Origin: JBKQHQ01 sp052148715
Lineage (GTDB): Bacteria > Pseudomonadota > Alphaproteobacteria > Rhizobiales > Xanthobacteraceae
NCBI GenBank assembly: GCA_052148715.1
Contig: JBKQHQ010000246.1
Location: 1 to 64,000 of the forward strand
Direction of reading: 5' to 3'
DNA length: 64,000 nt
Shown here piece after piece: positions 46,241 to 55,310 of this stretch. Under the pieces are notes generated by a model. That model saw only the letters and a list, made by a program, of their open reading frames with translations, was not told the DNA's origin and did not search any database. The position numbers and the translations under genes were made by a program. Numbering within the stretch: the first letter of the stretch is position 1; each line of letters begins with the position of its first letter.

Positions 46241-46672
46241 CGGGGTTCCGTATTCCTTTGCTTGGAGTTCCGTCCCAGCCCCGGCCAATTGCGGTAATAT
46301 TGTGCGTGCTGCATTGATTGGCAGTCATCAACTAACCGAGTACGACGCCTGCGTCAATTCGATACAACAAAACCAAGGATGCCGCACAAATGCCAATCTT
46401 ATGCATGACTAACCCTCGCATGGATAAGGGTGATACCCCGCCAAGGTTGTGCTGGTTGAGAAACGGCCTGAACCTGAGTCCCGAAGGTTGCAGTGCAGCA
46501 TGAGGGTGTGATATTTTAGAACCACCGTCCGGCTTCGTGCGGTGCGGCTGCCGGTGCAAGTTATCCCCCAGAATCGTGAAGCGACGGCCGTGCTCCTGTA
46601 AATCCTGAGTCCGGAAAAGGGGTTGGACTGAAAAACCGACCATCAGAGCTCCATGCAAAGGCATAGAATCAA
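46241..46672. promoter_or_regulatory. Divergent spacer between the phosphotransferase and galE
   Basis: About 430 bases without a supported gene, expected to carry promoters for both flanking genes. No motif was recognised. Confidence 0.3.
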
Positions 46673-47641
46673 TTGAATATTCTGGTCACTGGCGGGGCGG
46701 GCTATATCGGGAGCCACGCTTGTAAAACGCTGGCCGCTAAGGGCTACACGCCGGTAAGCTATGACAACCTCTCCCGCGGAAATGGATGGGCAGTAAATTG
46801 GGGCCCCCTCGAGAAAGGCGACATTGCCGACACAGCGCGCCTGCGCGCCGTGCTCGAGAAGCACCAACCCGTCGCGTTGATGCATTTTGCCGCTTATGCC
46901 TACGTCCCCGAGTCGGTCGCACAACCATTAATGTACTACACTAACAATGCGGCCGGCTCTGCCGCCCTGCTGAAAAGTGTACTTGATTTTCGATGTATCC
47001 CAGTGGTGTTTTCATCGACATGTGCTACCTATGGGCTCCCTGAGCGGGTTCCAATTTCAGAAGACCACCCGCAACGTCCGATCAACCCCTATGGGTATTC
47101 TAAGCTTTTCGTTGAGCGGATGCTTGCTGATCTCCATGCCGCCAACGGCCTGCCGTGGATTGCGTTGCGCTATTTCAATGCCGCAGGAGCGGATCCTGGC
47201 GGCGAGATCGGTGAGGCGCATGATCCTGAAACGCACCTGATTCCGCTGGTGGCCGCGGCCGCGCGTACGGGAGAAGCTGTCCGCATCTTTGGAACTGACT
47301 ACGACACGCCCGACGGAACTTGCGTCCGTGACTACGTCCATGTGAGCGATATCGCGGATGCGCACGTGCGGGCGCTCGAGCATCTGCTGAAGGGAGGCAA
47401 GAGCTGCGCCCTCAATCTCGCCAATGCGCGGGGCTATTCCGTCAAGGAAGTGGTCGCCGCGGCGGGGAGGGTGTGCGGACGCCCCATCCGCACTGAAATT
47501 GCCGAACGCCGTCCCGGCGATCCGCCGGTCCTCATCGGGGACGCGAGCCAAGCCCGCGCTCTGCTCGGCTGGCAGCCTGCGCGTTCTGATTTGGAGCTGC
47601 AGATCGGCGATGCCTGGAATTGGATGACGCGGCGAAAGTGA
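46673..47641 (+). CDS. galE: UDP-glucose 4-epimerase
   Basis: A 322-residue extended short-chain dehydrogenase/reductase from TTG 46673. It interconverts UDP-glucose and UDP-galactose. Visible features: LVTGGAGYIGSHACKTL, YDNLSRGN, HFAAYAYVPESV, the active-site FSSTCATYG, YGYSKLFVE (YxxxK), RYFNAAGADP and GTCVRDYVHVSDIADAHV. All catalytic residues are present. Confidence 0.93.
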   Translation: MNILVTGGAGYIGSHACKTLAAKGYTPVSYDNLSRGNGWAVNWGPLEKGDIADTARLRAVLEKHQPVALMHFAAYAYVPESVAQPLMYYTNNAAGSAALLKSVLDFRCIPVVFSSTCATYGLPERVPISEDHPQRPINPYGYSKLFVERMLADLHAANGLPWIALRYFNAAGADPGGEIGEAHDPETHLIPLVAAAARTGEAVRIFGTDYDTPDGTCVRDYVHVSDIADAHVRALEHLLKGGKSCALNLANARGYSVKEVVAAAGRVCGRPIRTEIAERRPGDPPVLIGDASQARALLGWQPARSDLELQIGDAWNWMTRRK

Positions 47642-47961
47642 TGCGGTAGGAAGACCGCGCGTTGGGACCCTGGCCAACCAGGACATGGGCATTGGCTTTT
47701 TTCAAGGAGATTGTCGGCATTGCCGTCGGACAGGAGGTAAGCCCAGTGGGGAGTATATCGGGAACGCAGACCAGTATAAACTAAGCCATTCAGATTTTTC
47801 AGCGGTTTCGCCGGTTTTATGAACCCAAATCATCCAGTTGTTCAATCGTGCTAAGAAGGATTGGTATTCGGTGTTACTCAGTGTTGACTTTCTGAATTGG
47901 CAAGATCTAGGGTGCCGCCAATTCAGAGACCCAAAAAAACTCAGGCGAACGGAGTTGGCTC
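47642..47961. promoter_or_regulatory. Leader region of the NusG-paralogue gene
   Basis: About 320 bases with no supported gene. A small stem GCGGT/ACCGC lies right after the galE stop (47643-47658). The promoter of the NusG paralogue, and possibly of the whole downstream glycan operon, is expected here. Confidence 0.35.
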
Positions 47962-48498
47962 ATGTCGGATTCTTGCGTGGGGGAACTGACGCTGGCGGGG
48001 AACGAGAGGTGGTTTCTTGTTCACACCCTGCCAAGAAGCGAGTCTCGGGCTCAGTTGCACCTTGGGGCGCAGGGTTTCAGAACGCATCTTCCGCAGATCC
48101 TAAAGACCGTCCGCCACGCCCGACAGCTCAGAACGGTCCGCGCGCCGCTCTTCCCCCGGTATCTCTTTGTCATCCTGGACATCGGGCGCGACCGCTGGCT
48201 GTCGGTGCGGAGCACGGTTGGGGTATCAAGTCTGTTTATCTGCGATGGCCGGCCGGTCTCTGTTCCTGCCGGGATTGTTGAAGCGCTTGTCGAACACAGC
48301 AACGAAGCCAGTCTGACGCTCTGGGATGCCGGGTTGCGTAGCGGGCAACGGGTCCGCATCCTGACCGGACCGTTCGCTGAATTCGTCGGGACCCTCGATC
48401 GGCTCGACGAGACCGGACGTGTGCGCGTCCTGCTGGACATGATGGGAAGCGCGGTGCCTGTCGCGCTGTGCCGTTCGGCGCTCGCGCCGGCGGCCTAG
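47962..48498 (+). CDS. Specialised NusG paralogue (RfaH-like antiterminator)
   Basis: A 178-residue protein with an NGN domain (ERWFLVHTLPRSESRAQLHL, APLFPRYLFVILDI, VGVSSLFICDGRP) and a C-terminal KOW domain (GLRSGQRVRILTGPFAEFVG). The PLFPRYLFV motif is typical of NusG and RfaH. A gene for such a factor at the head of a glycan cluster usually encodes a specialised paralogue that keeps RNA polymerase elongating through the long operon. The exact ops-type sequence 70 bases downstream supports that. It could also be of the LoaP/UpxY type; family-level naming needs phylogeny. Confidence 0.88.
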   Translation: MSDSCVGELTLAGNERWFLVHTLPRSESRAQLHLGAQGFRTHLPQILKTVRHARQLRTVRAPLFPRYLFVILDIGRDRWLSVRSTVGVSSLFICDGRPVSVPAGIVEALVEHSNEASLTLWDAGLRSGQRVRILTGPFAEFVGTLDRLDETGRVRVLLDMMGSAVPVALCRSALAPAA

Positions 48499-48503
48499 CA
48501 TCC

Positions 48504-48533
48504 GCGGCGCGCTTTCGGGCGCGCTGCTTTATC
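48504..48533 (+). terminator. Terminator-like hairpin after the NusG-paralogue gene
   Basis: A 9-bp stem (48504-48512 with 48519-48527; core GCGCGC/GCGCGC, one G-U pair) with the loop TTTCGG, followed by TGCTTTATCC. The T run is short, so it could act as an attenuator rather than a full terminator. Confidence 0.55.
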
Positions 48534-48544
48534 CGTGTTTGGTA

Positions 48545-48580
48545 GCGGGTGAGGCGATTCACCCGCACGGCGGTAGCGTG
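48545..48580 (+). promoter_or_regulatory. ops-like element with adjacent perfect hairpin
   Basis: GGCGGTAGCGTG at 48569-48580 is identical to the enterobacterial ops sequence that recruits RfaH to paused polymerase. Just before it, GCGGGTGA and TCACCCGC (48545-48552, 48559-48566) form a perfect 8-bp stem with a six-base loop. A partial second copy, GGTAGCG, starts at 48541. The site sits between the NusG-paralogue gene and the first gene of the glycan run, in the orientation of transcription. Confidence 0.7.
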
Positions 48581-48597
48581 CACCGCACAGGGCGCTC

Positions 48598-49500
48598 ATG
48601 AATCTTGCAAAGATCCGCTATGCTCGGTTCAATTCGTCATTGGCGCGCATCATTCTCACGCTGTTGTATCGGTCCGGCAGGCCGTACCGGCTTTGGTTCG
48701 GTCCGTTGCGCGGTTTGCGGATGTACTACCATCCCTCGATTAATTTTCATGCCATACTCGGCCTCTGGGAGGGTGAAACGTTTGCATTGTTGAATACGCT
48801 GTTTGTAAAAAATCGCCTTCTATCCGCGGACAGTATCGTGGTTGATGTTGGCGGGAACATCGGATACTACACCATCTGGCTGTCCACCGTCGCTTTCGGC
48901 AGCGGTCACGTGTACTCCTTCGAACCCAGTCTTGAGACCCTGCAATTTTTGCGGAACAACCTGAAAATCAACAATATCTCGAACGCTGAAGTGATCGAGT
49001 CGGCTTGTGGTGACCACATCGGGACCACTGATTTTTTCATCGCGAGCCATCATCATTGTTCTTCCCTTCACGCCGATTGGGCCCGGGCCGGAGAAGCCGA
49101 TGCCAGGAAAGTCACCGTCCCGATGACGACGTTGGACGCTTTCTTTGCGCCGGAAACCGCGCGGCGCGCTCCGGATTTCATCAAAATTGATATCGAGGGG
49201 GGAGGCACGTACGCTCTTCCGGGCTGTCGGCGCCTCTTGCGGGACGTGCGACCTTTTCTTCTGATCGAGTCGCATATGCCCGACGAGGATCGGGCAATTT
49301 CAAACGTCCTGACCCAATTCGACTATCGTGGATACCGGCTGAACGATGGAAAGTGGGTGCAAAAACCCCAAGCGACACATCCGGACCAAGAGGGGGTGTG
49401 GGGTACTTTGTTATTGACCCCACGGGAGCGCTACGCATCGGTAGCCGCCGCGCTTGAAAACCACGGACCAACGCGAAACGGCGCCTTCTCCGCGTGCTAG
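48598..49500 (+). CDS. FkbM-family methyltransferase (first gene of glycan operon)
   Basis: A 300-residue SAM-dependent methyltransferase. The fold starts near residue 78 with IVVDVGGNIGYYTIWL (motif I), then YSFEPSLETLQFLRNNL and FIKIDIEGGGTYALPG, typical FkbM signatures. FkbM enzymes O-methylate hydroxyls, here probably a sugar of the glycan. The middle Glu-Gly-Gly replaces the more usual Glu-Gly-Xxx-Glu/Asp after DIEG, so the family's metal or acidic residue may be altered. It begins 17 bases after the ops-like element and overlaps the next gene's earliest start. Confidence 0.85.
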   Translation: MNLAKIRYARFNSSLARIILTLLYRSGRPYRLWFGPLRGLRMYYHPSINFHAILGLWEGETFALLNTLFVKNRLLSADSIVVDVGGNIGYYTIWLSTVAFGSGHVYSFEPSLETLQFLRNNLKINNISNAEVIESACGDHIGTTDFFIASHHHCSSLHADWARAGEADARKVTVPMTTLDAFFAPETARRAPDFIKIDIEGGGTYALPGCRRLLRDVRPFLLIESHMPDEDRAISNVLTQFDYRGYRLNDGKWVQKPQATHPDQEGVWGTLLLTPRERYASVAAALENHGPTRNGAFSAC

Positions 49501-49532
49501 CAAGTCCCGACGACGGCCGGCGGCGTGACCCG

Positions 49533-50810
49533 ATGGAACCGCGGAGCCTCCGCGGCGGACCGGCGAATGCGGCTGCCGACCGTGCGGAGGTTACCCGGAT
49601 CGCGGTGCTCAACTCGCATCCGATCCAGTATTTCGCGCCGCTCTACGCTTATCTGAACGCGGCGCCTGATCTCGACGTCACCGCCCTTTACCTGTCGGAT
49701 TTCTCCATTCGCGGCGGCAAGGATGCCGACTTCGGCCAGGAAGTTAAGTGGGACGTCGACCTGCTTGCCGGATACGAATCATTGTTCTTGGGCGACGCTG
49801 CTCATACGCGCGAGCCGGGAGGTTTCTGGTCGTTGGTGGCGCCGCAGGTCTGGGATGAATTGCGCTCCGGCCGATACGACGTGCTCTGGCTGCACGGACA
49901 CAATTATGCCGCCAACCTTATCGCCCTGGGCGCTGCCAAGACCGCCGGGCTACCGGTACTGATGCGCGGCGAGACGCACCTGGGACTGCCGCGCGGTGGC
50001 ATCAAGTCGGCTGTGCGGCGGCCGTTCATGGGGGCGCTCTATAAATCGTGCGATCGGCTCTTGGCCATCGGCTCGGCCAATGCCGCCTTCTACCGGGCCA
50101 TGGGCGTGCCCGATCACAAGATTTTTCTCGTGCCCTATTCGGTCGACAATGAACGCTTCATGCGGGCCGCAAATTTGAGCGAGAGTCAGAAGGCGGATGT
50201 GCGAAAGCGATATGGTGTGCCGGCAGACAGGCTGGCGATTCTTTTCGCCGCGAAGTTTACGCCTCGCAAGCGACCAATCGATCTGCTCGCTGCGGCTCGG
50301 CGGCTCATGATAAAGACCGCGCGCCCGTTTACTGTGGTGATGGCCGGTTCCGGCGAGCTCGAGCCGGAACTGCGCACGTTCTGCGCTGAACATTCGCTGG
50401 AAGATGTGGTGTTCCCGGGCTTCATCAATCAATCCGAGCTGCCCGGCCTCTATGCCGCGTGCGACGTTTTCGTGCTGCCGTCGGAGCACGAGCCCTGGGG
50501 GCTCACGGTGAATGAGGCCATGTGCGCCGGTCTTCCGGTCGTGGTCTCACGGGAGGTGGGCTGTGCGGTCGATTTGGTCGAGGACGGCGTGAACGGCTAC
50601 ACGCCGAAGGCCGGGGATGTCGAAGCCATTGCCACAGCGCTTGGCCGCCTGCTCGAGGATGAGGCGTTGCGGCGGCGGCAAGGCCGAGCGAGCTTTGCGC
50701 GGATCTCGCACTGGGGGTACCGCGAATGCGCGGAGGGAATTCGGTCGGCGTTGGCCGGTTTGCCGCGCGCCGGCCGATCGAAGCAGACGCTGCGTGCCCA
50801 ACCTCGTTGA
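49533..50810 (+). CDS. GT4-family glycosyltransferase
   Basis: About 425 residues from ATG 49533 (a GTG at 49494 overlaps the previous stop). The N-terminal domain begins IAVLNSHPIQYFAPLYAYL, a form common in exopolysaccharide transferases. The donor domain has LFAAKFTPRKRPIDLL, VMAGSGELEPEL and the GT4 Glu motif PSEHEPWGLTVNEAMCAGLP. The substrate sugar cannot be read from the sequence. It is followed within 20 bases by the amidotransferase gene. Confidence 0.9.
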   Translation: MEPRSLRGGPANAAADRAEVTRIAVLNSHPIQYFAPLYAYLNAAPDLDVTALYLSDFSIRGGKDADFGQEVKWDVDLLAGYESLFLGDAAHTREPGGFWSLVAPQVWDELRSGRYDVLWLHGHNYAANLIALGAAKTAGLPVLMRGETHLGLPRGGIKSAVRRPFMGALYKSCDRLLAIGSANAAFYRAMGVPDHKIFLVPYSVDNERFMRAANLSESQKADVRKRYGVPADRLAILFAAKFTPRKRPIDLLAAARRLMIKTARPFTVVMAGSGELEPELRTFCAEHSLEDVVFPGFINQSELPGLYAACDVFVLPSEHEPWGLTVNEAMCAGLPVVVSREVGCAVDLVEDGVNGYTPKAGDVEAIATALGRLLEDEALRRRQGRASFARISHWGYRECAEGIRSALAGLPRAGRSKQTLRAQPR

Positions 50811-50831
50811 GATCAGTCAGAGACCCATTTG

Positions 50832-52661
50832 ATGTGTGGCGTCGCCGGCATCTACGCCTATCACTATGCCGCCAACCCGGTTGATCGCGCCGAGCTGCGG
50901 CGCATTCGCGATCATATGGCGGCACGGGGCCCCGATGGGCTTGGCGAATGGTATTCGTCGGATGAGCGCGTGGGCCTGGGACACCGCCGGCTGGCGATCA
51001 TCGACCTGTCGGAGCGCGGCGCCCAGCCGATGACGAGCGTCGACGGCAAACTCGTCATCACCTTCAACGGCGACATCTATAACTACCGAGAATTGCGCGC
51101 GGCCCTCGAAGCAAGGGGGCGCACGTTTCGCACGCAGACAGATACGGAGGTCCTGCTGCACCTTTACGCGGAAAAAGGTGAAGCGATGGTCAACGATCTC
51201 CGGGGGATGTTTGCCTTCGGCCTTTGGGACGCGGCCAAGGGGGCGCTGCTGCTGGCTCGGGACCCATACGGCATCAAGCCGCTGTACTATGCCGACGACG
51301 GGTGGACTGTGCGCTTCGCGTCGCAAGTGAAGGCGTTGTTGGCCGGCGGCAAGGTGTCCCGCAGTCATGAGCCCGCCGGCTGGGTCGGATTTTGTCTGTT
51401 CGGCAGCGTTCCTGAGCCGTTTACGACCTATCAGGAAATCCGGACTTTGGCGGCGGGATCCACGCTGTGGGTCGATCGGGTCGGCACTCGTGAGCCCAGG
51501 CAATATTTTTCCATCGCCAGCGAATATTGTCGTGCGGAAGCCGTGGGCTCGATTGCAAACGACCAGGATCTGCGGCTCCGCGTTCGCGACACGCTCCTTG
51601 ACAGCGTGCGTCACCACCTCGTGGCCGACGTGCCGGTCGGAGCCTTTCTTTCCGGCGGTATCGATTCAGGCGCGCTGGTGGGTCTGATGCGTGATGCGGG
51701 ACAGCAGGATATTCAGACGGTGACGTTGGGTTTCGAGGAGTTCCGCGGCACCCGCGAGGACGAGGCTCCCGACGCGGAGAGGATCGCCGCGCACTACGGT
51801 GCACGCCATGCCACTCGGTATGTGACCGAGCGGGAGTTCAGGGACGACTTGCCCAAGATTCTTGATGCCATGGACCAGCCCACGATCGACGGCCTGAACA
51901 CGTGGTTCGTCAGCAAGGCGGCGCGGGAACTGGGCCTCAAAGTGGCGATTTCCGGCGTCGGTGGCGATGAGCTCTTCGGCGGCTATCCGTCATTTCGCGA
52001 CGTGCCTCGCTGCGTGCGGGCTTTGGCCGTTCCCGCGCGAATTCCGTGGCTGGGCGATCTGACGCGGCGGCTGCTGACCGGCCTCGATCAATTCTCTCAT
52101 CTCATCAATCCGAAGGCAGCGGGTCTGTTGAAATATGGCGGGACCTATGCGGGGGCATATTTGTTACGCCGGGGCCTGTTCATGCCTTGGGAGCTTGAGG
52201 CGGTGTTGGGCCGAGACGTCGCGCGCTTCGGCTTGCGCCGCTTAAATCCGTTTCATGGCATCGAAGCCGCGTTGCGACCCGAGCCGAAGGCCGGCTTCGC
52301 CAAGCTTGCCGTGCTCGAGTCCTCGCTGTACATGCGCAATCAGCTGCTGCGCGACGCTGATTGGGCGAGCATGGCGCATTCGCTGGAGGTGCGCCTTCCG
52401 CTCGTCGACGTGAAGGTGCTGCGCTGTTTGACACTCGCCACGGCGAAACGCGTGCCCCAGTCGAAGCGACTGCTCGCGACTAGTCCGCGCGTTCCGCTTC
52501 CGCTCAAGCTCGCCGAACGGCCCAAGACCGGGTTTGGTACGCCGATTCAGACGTGGCTGCAGGGCGATAAGCGTTTTCAGCAGTGGCCGCACGTTCCTGC
52601 GCGTGCGATGGGGAAGGGTTCTTGGGCGAGGCGTTGGGCCTGCCAAATCGCGGAAATATGA
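50832..52661 (+). CDS. asnB: Asparagine-synthetase-like amidotransferase
   Basis: A 609-residue protein. ATG 50832 is fixed as the start because Cys2 (MCGVAGIYAY) must be the N-terminal nucleophile of the glutaminase domain; TTG 50829 would block it. The glutaminase half has RGPDGLGEW and FNGDIYNYRELR. The synthetase half has the ATP pyrophosphatase loop SGGIDSG near residue 275 and GVGGDELFGGYPSF. In sugar clusters such enzymes amidate sugar acids or other substrates rather than aspartate. The end overlaps the next gene by ATGA. Confidence 0.9.
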   Translation: MCGVAGIYAYHYAANPVDRAELRRIRDHMAARGPDGLGEWYSSDERVGLGHRRLAIIDLSERGAQPMTSVDGKLVITFNGDIYNYRELRAALEARGRTFRTQTDTEVLLHLYAEKGEAMVNDLRGMFAFGLWDAAKGALLLARDPYGIKPLYYADDGWTVRFASQVKALLAGGKVSRSHEPAGWVGFCLFGSVPEPFTTYQEIRTLAAGSTLWVDRVGTREPRQYFSIASEYCRAEAVGSIANDQDLRLRVRDTLLDSVRHHLVADVPVGAFLSGGIDSGALVGLMRDAGQQDIQTVTLGFEEFRGTREDEAPDAERIAAHYGARHATRYVTEREFRDDLPKILDAMDQPTIDGLNTWFVSKAARELGLKVAISGVGGDELFGGYPSFRDVPRCVRALAVPARIPWLGDLTRRLLTGLDQFSHLINPKAAGLLKYGGTYAGAYLLRRGLFMPWELEAVLGRDVARFGLRRLNPFHGIEAALRPEPKAGFAKLAVLESSLYMRNQLLRDADWASMAHSLEVRLPLVDVKVLRCLTLATAKRVPQSKRLLATSPRVPLPLKLAERPKTGFGTPIQTWLQGDKRFQQWPHVPARAMGKGSWARRWACQIAEI

Positions 52662-53824
52662 GTGGCGGCACGGTGGCCCGGCATTCGTTGCGCGTTCTCG
52701 CGTTAGTCACCGACGCGTTCGGCGAGTTTGGCGGAATCGCGCAATACAACCGCGATTTCTTTTCCGCGCTTTCGGCATGCGAAGCGATCGGTGACGTGAT
52801 CGTGCTGCCGCGCCGAACCGCCATTTCGCCGGGCGAGCTGCCTGCGCGCGTGCGGCAGCTTGGATCTGCGAAAGGCAGGCTCGCTTACGCGTGGGCCGCG
52901 CTCCGGGCCGCTCGAACGCACACGCCCATCGACGTCGTGTTCTGCGGTCACGTCTATATGGCGCCGTTGGCGGCGGGCATCGCCTCGCTTCTGCGCGCTC
53001 CGCTCTGGGTTCAAGTGCACGGGGTCGATGCCTGGGACCAACTATCCGGACTGACCCGGCGCTCGGTCGAAAAGGCGGTCCTGGTCACCTCGGTGAGCCG
53101 CTATACACGACGGCGCCTGCTCGAATGGATCGACATCGACCCTGCTCGCGTGAAGGTTCTTCCGAATACGGTGGATCCGCAGTTTCGGCCCGGGCCAAAA
53201 CCCGACTACTTGCTGGACCGTTATGATCTGCGCGGAAAAAAAGTGCTCATGACCGTCTCCCGCCTGGCCAGCGCGGAGCGCTATAAGGGACACGATCGGG
53301 TGATCCGGATCTTGCCGCGGATCTTGCTCGATCATCCCGAAACGGTCTACCTCATCGTCGGTGACGGCGACGACCGGCCTCGACTCGAGGCGCTGGCAAC
53401 GGAATGCGGTGTTGCGGATAGGGTTCGGTTCACGGGCCTCGTGCCGGCCGCGGAGATGTTCGATTATTTTCGGGTGGCCGATTCGCATGTGATGCCGAGT
53501 ACGGGCGAGGGCTTCGGCATCGTTTTCCTTGAGGCCGTGGCGTCAGGGATCGACGTCATCGGCGGCAACAGCGACGGGAGCGTTGACGCGCTCGGCGACG
53601 GCGCGCTCGGCGCGGCGGTCGATCCCGACAACCCCGAGGAGCTGGCGGCTGCCATTCGCTCGTCACTCGATCACCCGGTCCGCGACAGCAGTCGGGTGGG
53701 GCGTTTCAGGCGCGAGCTCTTTGCGCAGCATCTCGAGGCGCTGGTGGATTCGACGCTGCCATGCTCCCGCGCGAGCGTCGCCAACGTGGGACTCGGTTAT
53801 AGTTCGGCGAACGAAAACGCATGA
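52658..53824 (+). CDS. GT4-family glycosyltransferase
   Basis: About 388 residues from ATG 52658, overlapping the previous stop. The glycine-rich start ALVTDAFGEFGGIAQYNRDF is the typical GT4 acceptor-side loop. The donor domain has LMTVSRLASAERYKGHDRVI, LIVGDGDDRPRLEALA and the Glu motif MPSTGEGFGIVFLEAVASG. It is translationally coupled to both neighbours (ATGA overlaps), so it is likely part of one glycan-assembly operon. Confidence 0.92.
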   Translation: MSGGTVARHSLRVLALVTDAFGEFGGIAQYNRDFFSALSACEAIGDVIVLPRRTAISPGELPARVRQLGSAKGRLAYAWAALRAARTHTPIDVVFCGHVYMAPLAAGIASLLRAPLWVQVHGVDAWDQLSGLTRRSVEKAVLVTSVSRYTRRRLLEWIDIDPARVKVLPNTVDPQFRPGPKPDYLLDRYDLRGKKVLMTVSRLASAERYKGHDRVIRILPRILLDHPETVYLIVGDGDDRPRLEALATECGVADRVRFTGLVPAAEMFDYFRVADSHVMPSTGEGFGIVFLEAVASGIDVIGGNSDGSVDALGDGALGAAVDPDNPEELAAAIRSSLDHPVRDSSRVGRFRRELFAQHLEALVDSTLPCSRASVANVGLGYSSANENA

Positions 53825-54762
53825 ATAACGATCAACGCAACGAGGCGTTGGCGGTGGGGGATCCGCCGCTTCCATCGGGCTATGGGAGAACAGATGGCCG
53901 CCCGCTTGCCGATTCGGCGGCCAACGTTCCCGCGCCTGCGTCGTCGCAAGAGGTCATCATCGAGCCTGGTCGCCTTGAACGCCACTATTGGCGGGATCTG
54001 TGGCGGTATCGGGAGCTGTTCCGCGTGCTGGCTTGGCGCGACGTATCGGTCCGCTACAAGCAGACCGTCATCGGCGCGGCCTGGGCGCTTATTCGGCCGT
54101 TCCTGACCATGGTGGTCTTCACGATCGTCTTCGGCAAGATCGCGGGGCTTCCGTCGCAAGGCGCTCCCTATGCGCTCCTGGTCTTCGCCGGCATGCTGCC
54201 GTGGACCTTTTTCTCCACGGCGCTCGCCGAAGCCTCCAACAGCCTGATCAGCAATGCCAACCTGATCAGCAAGGTCTACTTTCCGCGGCTGATCGTTCCC
54301 GCCGCGGCCGTGATGGTGAGCCTTGTCGACTTCTTCATCAGCCTGGTGATTCTGGTCGGGCTGATGGTTTGGTACCGTTACCCCCCGGGATGGCAGATTC
54401 TGCTGCTGCCGATTTTCGTCGCGATTGCGTTCCTGGCGAGCCTCGGGCCTTCGCTGTGGATCACCGCGCTCAATGTCAAATATCGGGATTTTCGCTACGT
54501 CATCCCGTTCATCGTCCAGCTCGGGTTGTATGTGTCGCCAGTGGGATTCAGCTCGAGCGTCATACCGGGGCAATGGCGGCTGCTGTACTCCATCAACCCC
54601 GTCGTCGGCGCTATCGATGGATTCCGGTGGTGCATCCTGGGCGGCGAGAGCCAGCTGTATATGCCGGGCTTCTGGATGAGCATCGTCGTCACCGGCATCT
54701 TCCTGTGGCTTGGCGTCCGCCAGTTTAGAAAGATGGAAAAGAGCTTCGCGGATTTCATCTGA
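53821..54762 (+). CDS. ABC-2 type polysaccharide exporter permease (Wzm-like)
   Basis: A 313-residue membrane protein, start overlapping the previous stop. A 45-residue hydrophilic N-terminal extension precedes the ABC2_membrane domain (YRELFRVLAWRDVSVRYKQT, GAAWALIRPFLTMVVF). Six hydrophobic segments follow, with the conserved KVYFPRLIVPAA and YVSPVGFSSSVIP. The permease flips finished lipid-linked glycan across the inner membrane with an ATPase partner. The nearest ATPase (58104) is truncated, so the partner may be elsewhere. Confidence 0.92.
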   Translation: MNNDQRNEALAVGDPPLPSGYGRTDGRPLADSAANVPAPASSQEVIIEPGRLERHYWRDLWRYRELFRVLAWRDVSVRYKQTVIGAAWALIRPFLTMVVFTIVFGKIAGLPSQGAPYALLVFAGMLPWTFFSTALAEASNSLISNANLISKVYFPRLIVPAAAVMVSLVDFFISLVILVGLMVWYRYPPGWQILLLPIFVAIAFLASLGPSLWITALNVKYRDFRYVIPFIVQLGLYVSPVGFSSSVIPGQWRLLYSINPVVGAIDGFRWCILGGESQLYMPGFWMSIVVTGIFLWLGVRQFRKMEKSFADFI

Positions 54763-54809
54763 ATCTCCGCAGCCTTGATAACGTACCGGCAAAGAGTGAA
54801 CACTGGTCC

Positions 54810-55310
54810 TTGATGTGCGAGGTATCGGAATCGCTCCATAAGCGAGTTGATCAGGCCGGCCTGGCAGAGGATGTCATTCAGGGCGCTCGGAACGCAAGGC
54901 TAGTCGACATGAACGATGACATCATCTCCGTTTGGACGTCTCGCGCCAAGTACGGATATCCGACGCCGAGCTTGCATCGCGATGAAGCGCTGGAAGCCAT
55001 CATTATGGCGTCCTACCGAGCGTTTTCCGGAAACGACACGGCCCGATTGTCGAAGACGGCGGAAAATATCAAGGATATCTGTCGGATAAACGAAATCTTT
55101 GCTGAGCGTTATCCCGAATTCTCCACGGTTACCGCCCGGGCCGGAGTTTCCGGAATGTGGCCGGCGGCCGGGCATGAGAAGGGGCGGATTATACGGACGA
55201 TATGCGTTCACGAGGCAGCGCTAGCAAAGCGGAAAAGTGTTTTTTGCCTCCCATGTCATTTGAAACGAACCAGGCAACGGACTGATCGTAGGCGAGAGGG
55301 GCGGCTGTGA
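54810..55310 (+). pseudogene. Probable remnant of an FAD-dependent amine-oxidase-like enzyme
   Basis: The first 70 residues of the frame (DIISVWTSRAKYGYPTPSLH and RDEALEAII) resemble the C-terminal part of protoporphyrinogen-oxidase-like FAD proteins found in sugar clusters, where YGYPTPTLxRDxAL is conserved. The rest of the frame (SVFCLPCHLKRTRQRTDRR at the end) has no resemblance to that family and its basic tail looks non-coding. The large N-terminal FAD domain is missing. This is most likely a fragment; a small novel protein cannot be excluded. Confidence 0.45.

Noticed and set aside
47962..48498. Calling the NusG paralogue RfaH by name
   Set aside because: RfaH proper is enterobacterial and sequence alone here cannot separate RfaH, LoaP and UpxY types; the ops match supports an RfaH-like mode, not orthology.
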